64,000 nt of DNA. Origin: an uncultured Clostridia bacterium. GTDB lineage: Bacteria; Bacillota; Clostridia; Lachnospirales; Lachnospiraceae. The DNA lies in the NCBI GenBank assembly GCA_947174885.1, contig CAMWKO010000002.1:1-64000 (forward strand). Reading direction: 5' to 3'. This document shows positions 41,359-50,474 of this stretch, in pieces. Position 1 is the stretch's first letter. Every line of letters begins with the position of its first letter. Position numbers and translations under genes: made by a program. The notes below the pieces were generated by a model. It saw nothing but the letters and a program-made list of their open reading frames with translations. It made no database searches and had not been told where the DNA came from.

Positions 41359-43605
41359 CTATATTATTCTCTTAAATTTCTTTTCCATTTCATATTTCGT
41401 CATTGAAATAATTGTTGGTCTTCCATGTGGACAGTTGTACGGATTATCCAGTGTTAACAGTTCATCAATAAGCTCATTTGCCTCCTCTAAGCTGAGCTTA
41501 TTATTGCCTTTAACAGCCGCTTTACATGCCATAGTTGCCATACGGTCAATCAGCATATCCGGTTTTACCTTTATGCTGTCCTCAATATTGATACCATCTA
41601 ACAGTTCTAAAAATAAATCCTTATCAGAAAGAGATAATAAATCATATGGAACTGCCCTTATAGCATACTCATTTCCACCAAATTCCTCTATTTCATATCC
41701 AAATTCTTTGAAGCTGTCTATATTAATTTTAAGAACCTGCTCCTCCTTCATATTAAGTGAAATGACTATAGGAGGATTTATTTCCTGCGAAAGTGTTTCT
41801 TTTTTGTTATATCTTTCGACAATTCTTTCATATAATACTTTTTCATGGGCTGCATGCTGGTCAATAATAAACATTTTATCGCCATATTCTACAATCCAAT
41901 ATGTATCAAAAACCTGTCCTACTATCTTATGTGATATACGTGCCTTTTTAGATAAAAGAACATCGTCAAACAGTTCCATTTGTTCATTTTTGATTTGAGT
42001 TTTTTCAGATATTTTTTTAATATCTTCATTAACATCATTTGCTATGCCACTGTTTAATATATCTCTATTTAGTGTAGTATTTCCTGCTGTATTACTGCTT
42101 GTTTTATCACTATTCACTACATTACTGTCTGCTGCATCATTACTTGCTGTATTACTACCCACTATATTACTGTTTGTTGTATCATTACTTTCTGCATTAC
42201 TACCCACTATATTACTGTTTCCTGTATCATTACTTTCTGTATTACTACCTGTTTTATTAATATTTAGAATATCACCATTTGACATATCACTATTTGAATT
42301 TTCCGTAGCACTGTCAGTATTATTATCTACAATAATATTACTTTTAGAATAATTTATTGTAGTAACCCTGTTATTGTCGTTTACAGAATATTCAGACCTG
42401 TCTTCCTTTAAAACAGCAGGTTTGGAAACCTCCTCTTTTTGAATATTACCCGTAATCGAATTTAACTTATTTTCCAAATCTCTGTTTCTTGTCGTTTCAA
42501 AAGGCTCCGGTATTCTTACCTTCTCTCCATTTGATGCAAGTAACTCTGATACAATATTTGTTGATGTTTTTTCTTTTACCTGCTTATCCTCCTGTAATTT
42601 TACACTTGGAATAAGCTCTCGATGATGCAGAGCATTATCAATGGCATTAAATACAAAAGGATATATTTCGTCCTGATTTCTAAATCTAAGCTCCATTTTA
42701 GACGGATGTACATTTACATCTAACAGTTCTGTATTTACACTGATATTAATGCAGGTAAACGGATACTTATGCTGCATCATAAAAGATTTATAAGCATCTT
42801 CAATGGCTCTGTAAATAAAATTACTCTTTACATATCTGCCATTTATAAAATAGTTCTCATAGCCTCTGTTCCCCCTTGAAATAGATGGTTTTCCAACAAA
42901 TCCCGTGATTTTCATAAAATCACATTCTTTATTTATCTCCACAAGATTCGTAGCTATTTCTCTATTATAAACTGTATATATTACATCCTTTAACGAGCCA
43001 TTTCCCGAAGTATGTAGCTTATTTTGATTATTGCATATAAACCTAATGCTTATTTCAGGATGTGAAAGTGCAATTTTTTCTACAATATCACTAATATATG
43101 ATGCCTCTGTATTAGAAGATTTTAAAAACTTTCTTCTTGCAGGTGTATTATAAAACAGATTTCTTACTATAAAGGTTGTTCCATTTGGTACTCCAATATC
43201 CTCAAAACTTTTTTCCTCTCCGCCTTCTATAACATATCTTGTGCCGCAAAAACTGCTTTCTGATTTAGTAATCAGCTCCACCATAGCCACGGCAGCTATA
43301 CTGGATAATGCCTCACCTCGAAAGCCCAAAGAGGAAATATTTAGCAAATCAACGGCTGTTTTTATCTTACTTGTAGAATGACGCAAAAAAGCAACCGGTA
43401 TATCTTCTTTTTCTATACCGCATCCATTGTCAGTGATTCTGATAAATGAAATACCTCCATCCTTTATTTCTACAGTAATAGCTGTTGCTTTTGCATCTAT
43501 AGCATTCTCTAAAAGCTCCTTTACTATAGAAGCAGGCCTTTCAACAACTTCACCTGCAGCAATCTGATTAATGGTATTCTGGTCAAGCACCATAATATTT
43601 GCCAT
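41359..43605 (-). CDS. mutL: DNA mismatch repair protein MutL
   Basis: 748 residues, long for MutL. The N-terminal GHKL ATPase has NAIDAKATAITVEIKDGG, DNGCGI and LGFRGEALSSIA. The C-terminal nuclease motif DQHAAHEKVLYE and CPHGRPTI indicate a nicking MutL. Between them is a poorly conserved linker with three 15-residue Asn/Ser/Thr repeats at about 453-497, which accounts for part of the extra length. TTAGGAG precedes the ATG. Confidence 0.96.
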   Translation of the reverse strand: MANIMVLDQNTINQIAAGEVVERPASIVKELLENAIDAKATAITVEIKDGGISFIRITDNGCGIEKEDIPVAFLRHSTSKIKTAVDLLNISSLGFRGEALSSIAAVAMVELITKSESSFCGTRYVIEGGEEKSFEDIGVPNGTTFIVRNLFYNTPARRKFLKSSNTEASYISDIVEKIALSHPEISIRFICNNQNKLHTSGNGSLKDVIYTVYNREIATNLVEINKECDFMKITGFVGKPSISRGNRGYENYFINGRYVKSNFIYRAIEDAYKSFMMQHKYPFTCINISVNTELLDVNVHPSKMELRFRNQDEIYPFVFNAIDNALHHRELIPSVKLQEDKQVKEKTSTNIVSELLASNGEKVRIPEPFETTRNRDLENKLNSITGNIQKEEVSKPAVLKEDRSEYSVNDNNRVTTINYSKSNIIVDNNTDSATENSNSDMSNGDILNINKTGSNTESNDTGNSNIVGSNAESNDTTNSNIVGSNTASNDAADSNVVNSDKTSSNTAGNTTLNRDILNSGIANDVNEDIKKISEKTQIKNEQMELFDDVLLSKKARISHKIVGQVFDTYWIVEYGDKMFIIDQHAAHEKVLYERIVERYNKKETLSQEINPPIVISLNMKEEQVLKINIDSFKEFGYEIEEFGGNEYAIRAVPYDLLSLSDKDLFLELLDGINIEDSIKVKPDMLIDRMATMACKAAVKGNNKLSLEEANELIDELLTLDNPYNCPHGRPTIISMTKYEMEKKFKRII
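42115..42249 (-). repeat. 45-bp tandem repeats in the MutL linker
   Basis: Three consecutive 45-base units encode 15-residue repeats (GSNTESNDTGNSNIV, GSNAESNDTTNSNIV and a diverged GSNTASNDAADSNVV). A degraded continuation is visible beyond it. They lie between the ATPase and dimerisation/nuclease domains, so copy-number change would stay in frame. Confidence 0.75.
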
Positions 43606-43648
43606 GATTTTTCTCCTAATTCCAGTATACTTACTGTCTGTTTTTAAT

Positions 43649-43712
43649 CTACCATAAAATCACAAGGTGATTTTATGGGTCGAGTGCGTAAGCCTTGTGC
43701 TTACTCACGATG
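43649..43712 (-). repeat. TACCATA palindromic repeat, unit 3
   Basis: In the mutS-mutL gap, ACCATAAAATCAC-aag-GTGATTTTATGGGT is followed by CGAGTGCGTAAGC-ctt-GTGCTTACTCACGA. The layout and outer bases equal those of unit 1 at 6294-6356, but both stem tips differ with matching changes on each side. It starts five bases past the mutS stop in transcription order. No U-tract follows. Confidence 0.65.
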
Positions 43713-43717
43713 ACATT

Positions 43718-46363
43718 CTACCACCTGTTTTTTAATTTATTCTGCAGGCTATATAAAGTATTAAGTGCATCTATCGGTGTCAAATTGCTAATATCAATAT
43801 TTTTAAGTTCTTCTAAAATATCACTATCTTTAACCGTATCAAATAGTGACATCTGTGCTATATCTACTTCATCCAGTTTTTTAGTTTTCTTAGCCGGAGC
43901 ATATTTTGCTATTTCCTTGGCTTTTTTAGAAATATCCGCATCCATAAGGTTTGATACAATTTCCTTAGCCCTTTCAATAACTTCCTCCGGTACTCCTGCA
44001 AGCTTAGCTACCTGAATACCATAGCTCTTATCCGCACCGCCCTTTATAATCTTTCTTAAGAAAACTATGTCGTCTCCCTGTTCCTTTACTGCAATACAGT
44101 AATTTATTACACCTGATATAGTCCCCTCTAACTCCGTAAGTTCATGATAATGTGTCGCAAATAAAGTTTTTGCACCGATTATTTTAGGATTACTGATGTA
44201 TTCCACAACAGCCCATGCGATACTTAGCCCGTCAAAGGTTGAGGTACCCCTGCCGATTTCATCCAAAATCAAAAGACTGTTAGCAGTAGCATTTCTTAAT
44301 ATATTGGCTACTTCTGTCATTTCCACCATAAAAGTACTCTGTCCCGATGCCAGATCATCAGATGCACCTACTCTTGTAAATATTCTGTCACATATACCTA
44401 TATTTGCCTCTTTTGCCGGTACATATGAACCTATTTGTGCCATCAGTACAATAAGTGCTGTCTGTCGCATATATGTAGACTTTCCTGCCATATTAGGTCC
44501 TGTTATAATAGATATTCTGTTATTGGAATTATCAAGTAATGTATCATTTGAAACAAACATATTGTTAGGTATCATTTTTTCAACTACAGGATGACGTCCC
44601 TCTTTTATATTGATAATCCCTTTTTCATTTATGACCGGTCTTACAAAGTCATTTTTTTCTGCCACATATGCCAGTGAAGCCAATACATCAATTTGGGCTA
44701 CTGCTTTTGCACTGTCCTGTATTCTTACAATCTCCTTTGATACTGCTTCTCTAAGTTCTGAAAATATATCATATTCTAAAGAAAAAAGCCTGTCCTCTGA
44801 GCTTAAAATCATGTCTTCAAGCTCTTTAAGCTTCGGAGTTATATATCTTTCTGCATTTGACAGTGTCTGTTTTCTTGTATAATCTGCCGGCAGTTCAAAA
44901 GTATCCTTATATGTATTGGTAATCTCTATACAGTATCCAAACACTTTATTATACTTAACCTTTAAGGTTTTAACTCCTGTCCGTTCTCTTTCATAGGCTT
45001 CTAAATCCATAAGCCATTTCTTACCGTCGGTTTTAGCAAGACGAAGCTTGTCTACTTCTTCATTATAACCCTCCTTTATAAGTCCGCCCTCTTTTATCGT
45101 GATTGGTGGTTCTTCAACTATTGCATCATCAATAAGTCTGAATATATCCTCGAGTGTATCCGACGCCTCGTATAACTCCTTAAAGCTTTCACTCTTAAGT
45201 TCCCCTATAAGCCTTTTAATAAACGGAAGCATTGACAAAGAGTTTTTAAAAGCTACCAAATCTCTTGGTCCGGCAGACTTATTTGCAATTCTGCTGACCA
45301 GTCTTTCCATATCATATATTGGATTTAAATATTCTCTTAATTCATCTCTGAGCATTAAATTATCATTAAGAGAAGCTATTGCCTCCTGTCTTTTTTCAAT
45401 TTCCTGCTTTGAAATAAGCGGCTGTTCAATATATGTTCTAAGAAGTCTCGCACCCATCGCTGTCTTTGTCTTATCAAGAATCCAAAGTAATGAACCTCTT
45501 TTTTGCTTTTCTCTTAAGGTTTCTACAAGCTCTAAATTTCGTCTGGTAGAAGTATCTATAATCATATATTTTCCCGTAGAATATGGTGTAAGCTTTGTAA
45601 GCCATACTGCACTTGATTTTTGTGTCTGGTACACATATTCTAAAAGTACACCTGCTGATATAACCTTTGCCCCCTCTTCGGACATACCTATTCCACCTAA
45701 GTCAAATACCTTAAAATGCTCTTTTAAGGTTCTTATACAGTTATCATCTTCAAAATACCAGTCTTCCAGTTCAAATACACAAATCTGAAGCCTGTTTTTT
45801 ATATCATCAATATCTATGCCGCTTAAATAAAATGCTTTATTGCATATAATTTCGGATGGCATAAATTTATTAATTTCGTCCATTAAAGTTCTGATAGAAT
45901 TTACCTCTGTAACAAAAAAATCTCCTGTCGAAATATCTGCTATTGCAATACCAAAGGTATCTCCTATATATACAATACTCATTAAAAAATTATTTTTACT
46001 GTCAACTAATGCTGTTTCACTAAGATTTGTACCCGGTGTTACAACTCTTACTACCTCTCTTTTTACTAATCCCTTTGCAAGTTTCGGATCTTCTACCTGC
46101 TCTCCTATAGCAACCTTATATCCCATGGCTACAAGCTTATTAATATAAGTTGAAGCAGCATGATAAGGAACGCCACACATAGGTGCGCGTTCCTCTAAGC
46201 CACAATCTTTTCCCGTAAGCGTTATTTCTAACGCCTTGGATACTAATATTGCATCCTCAAAAAACATTTCGTAAAAATCCCCAAGTCTGTAAAACAAGAT
46301 GCAATCCTTATATTCATTTTTTGTCTGCATATATTGCTGCATCATTGGTGATAGCTGTCCCAT
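43718..46363 (-). CDS. mutS: DNA mismatch repair protein MutS
   Basis: 881 residues. The mismatch-reading FYEM motif sits in LFYRLGDFYEMFFED near residue 30. Connector, lever and clamp domains follow. The ABC-type ATPase has ITGPNMAGKSTYMRQ, the Walker B LLILDEIGRGTSTFDGLS and ATHYHELTELE. The C-terminal MSLFDT is a beta-clamp-like motif. AAGGA lies upstream of the ATG. Followed by mutL after a palindromic repeat. Confidence 0.98.
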   Translation of the reverse strand: MGQLSPMMQQYMQTKNEYKDCILFYRLGDFYEMFFEDAILVSKALEITLTGKDCGLEERAPMCGVPYHAASTYINKLVAMGYKVAIGEQVEDPKLAKGLVKREVVRVVTPGTNLSETALVDSKNNFLMSIVYIGDTFGIAIADISTGDFFVTEVNSIRTLMDEINKFMPSEIICNKAFYLSGIDIDDIKNRLQICVFELEDWYFEDDNCIRTLKEHFKVFDLGGIGMSEEGAKVISAGVLLEYVYQTQKSSAVWLTKLTPYSTGKYMIIDTSTRRNLELVETLREKQKRGSLLWILDKTKTAMGARLLRTYIEQPLISKQEIEKRQEAIASLNDNLMLRDELREYLNPIYDMERLVSRIANKSAGPRDLVAFKNSLSMLPFIKRLIGELKSESFKELYEASDTLEDIFRLIDDAIVEEPPITIKEGGLIKEGYNEEVDKLRLAKTDGKKWLMDLEAYERERTGVKTLKVKYNKVFGYCIEITNTYKDTFELPADYTRKQTLSNAERYITPKLKELEDMILSSEDRLFSLEYDIFSELREAVSKEIVRIQDSAKAVAQIDVLASLAYVAEKNDFVRPVINEKGIINIKEGRHPVVEKMIPNNMFVSNDTLLDNSNNRISIITGPNMAGKSTYMRQTALIVLMAQIGSYVPAKEANIGICDRIFTRVGASDDLASGQSTFMVEMTEVANILRNATANSLLILDEIGRGTSTFDGLSIAWAVVEYISNPKIIGAKTLFATHYHELTELEGTISGVINYCIAVKEQGDDIVFLRKIIKGGADKSYGIQVAKLAGVPEEVIERAKEIVSNLMDADISKKAKEIAKYAPAKKTKKLDEVDIAQMSLFDTVKDSDILEELKNIDISNLTPIDALNTLYSLQNKLKNRW

Positions 46364-46369
46364 TTTAAT

Positions 46370-47092
46370 CTAGCGTCCTTCCTTTATAGCACCTGAAATT
46401 GCTGCTATAACACCTACTGCAGTAGAAATATATCCAAACACTAGAAATCTAACAACTTCACTATCATATGAACTATCTATATCTCTTAAATAATCATATA
46501 ATTCCCTTGCTTCTTCATATGACTCCACCTGCTGTGAATAATACGAACCCATTTGCTCATTGTATTCTTTCTTAACTTTCATTACATTTGAAAATGTATC
46601 TACAGGATATACAATAAGCAATGCAATAGCTGAAATAATAACTGCCGCTATTATACTATTTGATTTGCTAAATGCTTTATAAAAGAAATATGGCATTACC
46701 ACTAATAAAACACCCTGAATATAAATAAAATAACCCATATATGTAGCAACAAACCAAATAAGAATTGCTGCTGCGAATCCTATTACAGCCCCTACTATAC
46801 CTAAAACAGGATTTTTCTTCTTATCTGTATTATTTGGAGTACCATATGCCATATTTGGATTTACAAATCCTCCTGCATCACGGCTTTCTACGTTTGAATT
46901 CAGCATATTCTGTGGACTATTTACTGGAGCGGTAGTTCCCTGATAGTTTCCTGTGTTATAATTATTATATGTATTGACATTTGTTGCAGCAGAATTAGTT
47001 TCATCTACTGTTTCAAAGGCTGTTGCACCACATATCTGACAATATGTTGCTGTTTCATCTACTTTGCTTCCACAAGATTTACATTTTTTCAT
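46370..47092 (-). CDS. Zinc-ribbon membrane protein of unknown function
   Basis: 240 residues. The N-terminal zinc ribbon CKSCGSKVDETATYCQICG (4-22) is followed by an Asn/Thr-rich linker (to about 90) and four predicted transmembrane helices (about 96-118, 120-141, 146-166 and 213-235), with a helical YEEARELYDYLRDIDSSY loop between the last two. The domain layout recalls the partial protein at 1-449. AAAGGAG precedes the ATG. It is six bases upstream of mutS, but a functional link is doubtful. Confidence 0.78.
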   Translation of the reverse strand: MKKCKSCGSKVDETATYCQICGATAFETVDETNSAATNVNTYNNYNTGNYQGTTAPVNSPQNMLNSNVESRDAGGFVNPNMAYGTPNNTDKKKNPVLGIVGAVIGFAAAILIWFVATYMGYFIYIQGVLLVVMPYFFYKAFSKSNSIIAAVIISAIALLIVYPVDTFSNVMKVKKEYNEQMGSYYSQQVESYEEARELYDYLRDIDSSYDSEVVRFLVFGYISTAVGVIAAISGAIKEGR

Positions 47093-47116
47093 AAAAATTC
47101 TCCTTTAAAATTAATT

Positions 47117-47173
47117 TTAATTTTTTATTAAATATTTACCTCCTAATGCTTCAATTATAATTTCTTGTCTCAA
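47117..47173 (-). repeat. Tail fragment of the SD-bearing repeat with an 18-codon frame
   Basis: On the minus strand, an AAGGAG site and TTG at 47173 open an 18-residue frame MRQEIIIEALGGKYLIKN that stops at 47117. The core ATTGAAGCATTAGGAGGTAAATAT matches the 3' end of the repeats at 60063-60164 and 56290-56382. The next start codon is 25 bases further on and uses a different ribosome site. Confidence 0.4.
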
Positions 47174-47191
47174 AACACTCCTTCCTACAAA

Positions 47192-48934
47192 TTAAACCAA
47201 ATTCTTTTTCTTTTTTCTATCCAAATGAAAATCTTTTTCGATTTCATTAGCACGAATTATTGCCTCATCAATATTTTTACAGAAGTTTTCCTCCCCCACC
47301 TTCTTTGTAAATTCACTTTTTATCATAACCGACATTGGCTGTGCATTTACATGAGAAAATATTAATTTAATATTATTCTTAAGACAGGTTGCATAAACCT
47401 TTTCTAATGTATGCATTGCAGTGGCATCCATAGCCGGAACACTTCTCATACGAAGTATAACTATATCTTCATCAGTATCATGAACCACCTGATTTAGTTT
47501 ATCAGATGCACCAAAGAACAATGGTCCCGTAATTTCAAATACCAATGTATGTCTTGGTACAGATTTTAAATTAATATGCTCACTATCTGTGTCTTCATTA
47601 TATGTTTCGTTTTCATTATTTACTTTGTTGTAATCATCTATGTACTGCCATTCCTTCATTTCAGTAACATCTGCCATTCTCTTCATAAATAACATTGCTG
47701 CAAGTACAAGTCCTACACAGATAGCTACAACCAAATCAAATACTATTGTAAGTGCAAATGTAGTCACTAATACTGCAATATCACTTTTAGGAGAATGTTT
47801 AATTGTGTCAACCACACTTCTCCATCCACTCATATTATATGCAACCATAAATAAAATAGCCGCAATAGTAGGCATTGGTATTAATGCTGCATATGGCATA
47901 AGTACCACCAGAATAAGTGCCAGAACAACTGCATGAACCATACCTGCTATAGGTGTTCTTCCACCACTTTTAATATTAGCGGCAGTTCTTGCAATAGCAC
48001 CTGTAGCCGGAATTCCACCAAATAAACCGGATGCCACATTACCTGCACCTTGTGCAATAAGTTCCATATTTGAGCGATGTCTTGAACCAATCATACCATC
48101 TGCTACTACTGCCGAAAGTAATGATTCAATAGCTGCAAGAATAGCTATTGTTAATGCATCAGGAAGTAAATCCTTTATCATTGAAAATGTAACATGCGGC
48201 ATTGAAAAAGCAGGTAAATCCTTTGTAATTGTATATAAATCACCAATAGTATTAACCTTTAAACTATTGTCTACATTCATATTTAAAAAATGCACTCCTA
48301 CTGATGCAATAATAACTGCAATCAATGATGGCGGAACCGTTTTATTTATATGTGGCCATACAATAAGAATTGCCAGCGAAATAATTCCCACAATAAGTGC
48401 CATATAATTAAAGGTATCAAAACAGGTAAATAATGCCTTTAGCTTATCAATAGTTTCAATAGTTTCCCCTTCATAGGCTGCTATGCTTATACCCAGAAAG
48501 TCTTTTAACTGACCTACCAATATTGTAACGGCAATACCGGCTGTAAATCCGGTAGTAATTGTATAGGGAATAAATTTTATTAAATTACCAAATCTGCAAA
48601 ATCCCATAATAATAAGAATAATACCCGCCATAATGGTAGCTACAATAAGTCCGTCCATACCATTTGTAGACACAATACCTGCTACTATAGTAGCAAATGC
48701 AGCAGTAGGACCGGCTATCTGAACTCTGCTGCCTCCTAAAAAAGAAATTACAAAACCCGCTACTATCGCTGTATATATACCCATCTGTGGTTCAACACCT
48801 GATGCAATAGCAAGTGCTATTGACAGCGGTAACGCTATAATAGCAACAATAATACCCGCAATCAAATCCTTTACAAACTGCTGTTTTGAATAATTTCTCA
48901 TGTTGGAAAACAGCATTGGTTTTAACTTATCCAT
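47192..48934 (-). CDS. SulP family anion transporter with STAS domain
   Basis: 580 residues. Ten to twelve transmembrane segments cover about 20-425, with the SulP marks ALPLSIALAIASGVEPQMGIYT, IAGPTAAFATIVAG and GSRHRSNMELIAQGAGNV. A C-terminal STAS domain at about 460-570 contains LRMRSVPAMDATAMHTLEKV. Substrate may be sulfate, bicarbonate or another anion and cannot be told from sequence. AGAGGAAAT precedes the ATG. It follows miaB by 62 bases. Confidence 0.9.
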   Translation of the reverse strand: MDKLKPMLFSNMRNYSKQQFVKDLIAGIIVAIIALPLSIALAIASGVEPQMGIYTAIVAGFVISFLGGSRVQIAGPTAAFATIVAGIVSTNGMDGLIVATIMAGIILIIMGFCRFGNLIKFIPYTITTGFTAGIAVTILVGQLKDFLGISIAAYEGETIETIDKLKALFTCFDTFNYMALIVGIISLAILIVWPHINKTVPPSLIAVIIASVGVHFLNMNVDNSLKVNTIGDLYTITKDLPAFSMPHVTFSMIKDLLPDALTIAILAAIESLLSAVVADGMIGSRHRSNMELIAQGAGNVASGLFGGIPATGAIARTAANIKSGGRTPIAGMVHAVVLALILVVLMPYAALIPMPTIAAILFMVAYNMSGWRSVVDTIKHSPKSDIAVLVTTFALTIVFDLVVAICVGLVLAAMLFMKRMADVTEMKEWQYIDDYNKVNNENETYNEDTDSEHINLKSVPRHTLVFEITGPLFFGASDKLNQVVHDTDEDIVILRMRSVPAMDATAMHTLEKVYATCLKNNIKLIFSHVNAQPMSVMIKSEFTKKVGEENFCKNIDEAIIRANEIEKDFHLDRKKKKNLV

Positions 48935-48996
48935 TTTAATTTCCTCTTTTTATATAGTATTTTTAACAAAGTCCCCCGTTTTGTTATAAAACAGTT

Positions 48997-50460
48997 TTAG
49001 CTACAAACCGGAGTTCCCATAAAATAAAACCCTTTTGCCTCATCTAAATGTACATTTACAATAGATCCAATCAGGCTCTTATCACCTTTAAAATGTACTA
49101 TCAGATTACTGCTCAATCGTCCCGTAAGATATCCGGCAATATGGTCGTTTTCCTCTTCTACAAGCACCTCCATGGTCTGACCTTCAAATCTCTTTATATT
49201 TTCAGTAGAAATTCTTTGAACCTCAGCTAAAAGTCTGTTAAATCTGTCTTTAACCACTTCCTTGGAAACCTGCTCCTCCATGGCCGCTGCAGGTGTTCCT
49301 GTTCTCTTGGAATAAATAAATGTAAATGCACTATCATATCTTACTTTTTTTACTATATCCATGGTTTCAAGGAAATCTTCTTCCGTTTCACCCGGAAATC
49401 CCACTATTATATCAGTAGTTAATGATATATCCGGTATGGCATTTTTGATTTTATCTACAAGTTTCAAATAATGCTCTTTATCATATTTTCTGTTCATTAG
49501 CTTTAGTATTCTGTCACTGCCTGCCTGTACCGGCAGATGCAGCTGTTTACAAATCTTTTTGGATTTTGCCATTACCTCTATAAGCTCATCCGACAAATCC
49601 TTTGGATGTGAGGTCATAAATCTTATCCTCTCTAACCCCTCTATCTTTTCTACCTCCTCTAAAAGTCCGGCAAAGCTAATGGGATCTTCCAGATTTTTAC
49701 CATAGGAATTTACATTCTGACCAAGCAGCATAATTTCCACTACTCCATCAGCTACAAGACCTTTAATCTCATCTATGATATCCTCCATCCGTCTGCTTCT
49801 TTCCCTGCCCCGTACATAAGGAACTATACAATAACTGCAAAAGTTGTTACAGCCAAACATGATATTTACACCTGATTTAAAGCTGAATTTACGCTCTATC
49901 GGCAGTTCCTCTACAATTTTGTCCGTATCCTTCCAAATATCTACTATCATGGAATTTCCGGATATACGGGAATAGAAAAGCTCCGCAAATTTAAAAATAT
50001 TATGTGTACCAAATACTAAATCCACAAATTTATAGTTTTTCTTAATAGTTTCAACTACATGCTGTTCCTGCATCATACATCCGCAAAGTCCTATGAGCAT
50101 ATTAGGATTTTTTTTCTTATAATTTTTAAGTAAACCTAAGTGTCCATAGACCTTTAAATTTGCATTTTCCCTGACGGTACATGTATTATACAGCACAAAA
50201 TCAGCCTTTTCATCATCTGTTTCTTCATAGCCTATAAGTTTTAAAATACCGATAAGCTTTTCCGAATCCCTTGCATTCATCTGACATCCAAAGGTATTTA
50301 CACATGCAGTAAGCCCTCTTCCAATCTCCCTTTCCTTATTTTTTACCCACTCCCTGCATTTAGCCATATAGTAATACTGTCTGTTTATTTCTTCCTCCGG
50401 AACATTTCCCTGTATGTCAATTTTACTTACAGCCTCTTTTATTTCCTCGTAGCTATTCAC
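48997..50460 (-). CDS. miaB: tRNA-2-methylthio-N6-dimethylallyladenosine synthase
   Basis: 487 residues. The N-terminal UPF0004 domain binds an auxiliary [4Fe-4S] cluster via Cys in CVNTFGCQMNARDSEK, LYNTCTVREN and LCGCMMQEQ. The radical-SAM cluster is CNNFCSYCIVPYVRGRERSR. A C-terminal TRAM domain follows. It methylthiolates the i6A37 made by MiaA. It starts with GTG behind AGGAG, 15 bases after proA. Confidence 0.96.
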   Translation of the reverse strand: MNSYEEIKEAVSKIDIQGNVPEEEINRQYYYMAKCREWVKNKEREIGRGLTACVNTFGCQMNARDSEKLIGILKLIGYEETDDEKADFVLYNTCTVRENANLKVYGHLGLLKNYKKKNPNMLIGLCGCMMQEQHVVETIKKNYKFVDLVFGTHNIFKFAELFYSRISGNSMIVDIWKDTDKIVEELPIERKFSFKSGVNIMFGCNNFCSYCIVPYVRGRERSRRMEDIIDEIKGLVADGVVEIMLLGQNVNSYGKNLEDPISFAGLLEEVEKIEGLERIRFMTSHPKDLSDELIEVMAKSKKICKQLHLPVQAGSDRILKLMNRKYDKEHYLKLVDKIKNAIPDISLTTDIIVGFPGETEEDFLETMDIVKKVRYDSAFTFIYSKRTGTPAAAMEEQVSKEVVKDRFNRLLAEVQRISTENIKRFEGQTMEVLVEEENDHIAGYLTGRLSSNLIVHFKGDKSLIGSIVNVHLDEAKGFYFMGTPVCS

Positions 50461-50474
50461 TTTAATTCTCCTGC

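Noticed and set aside
41255-41998. 247-codon open frame on the plus strand
   Set aside because: Antisense to mutL and miaA, whose motifs are fully conserved; Ser/Ile-rich composition is typical of a shadow frame.
42115-42249. Regular spaced repeats that might suggest a CRISPR array
   Set aside because: Contiguous 45-bp units without unique spacers, inside and in frame with mutL; no cas genes.
41359-46363. Possible inactive mismatch repair because of the repeat in mutL and the palindrome in the mutS-mutL gap
   Set aside because: All ATPase and nuclease motifs of MutS and MutL are intact and the repeat keeps the frame.
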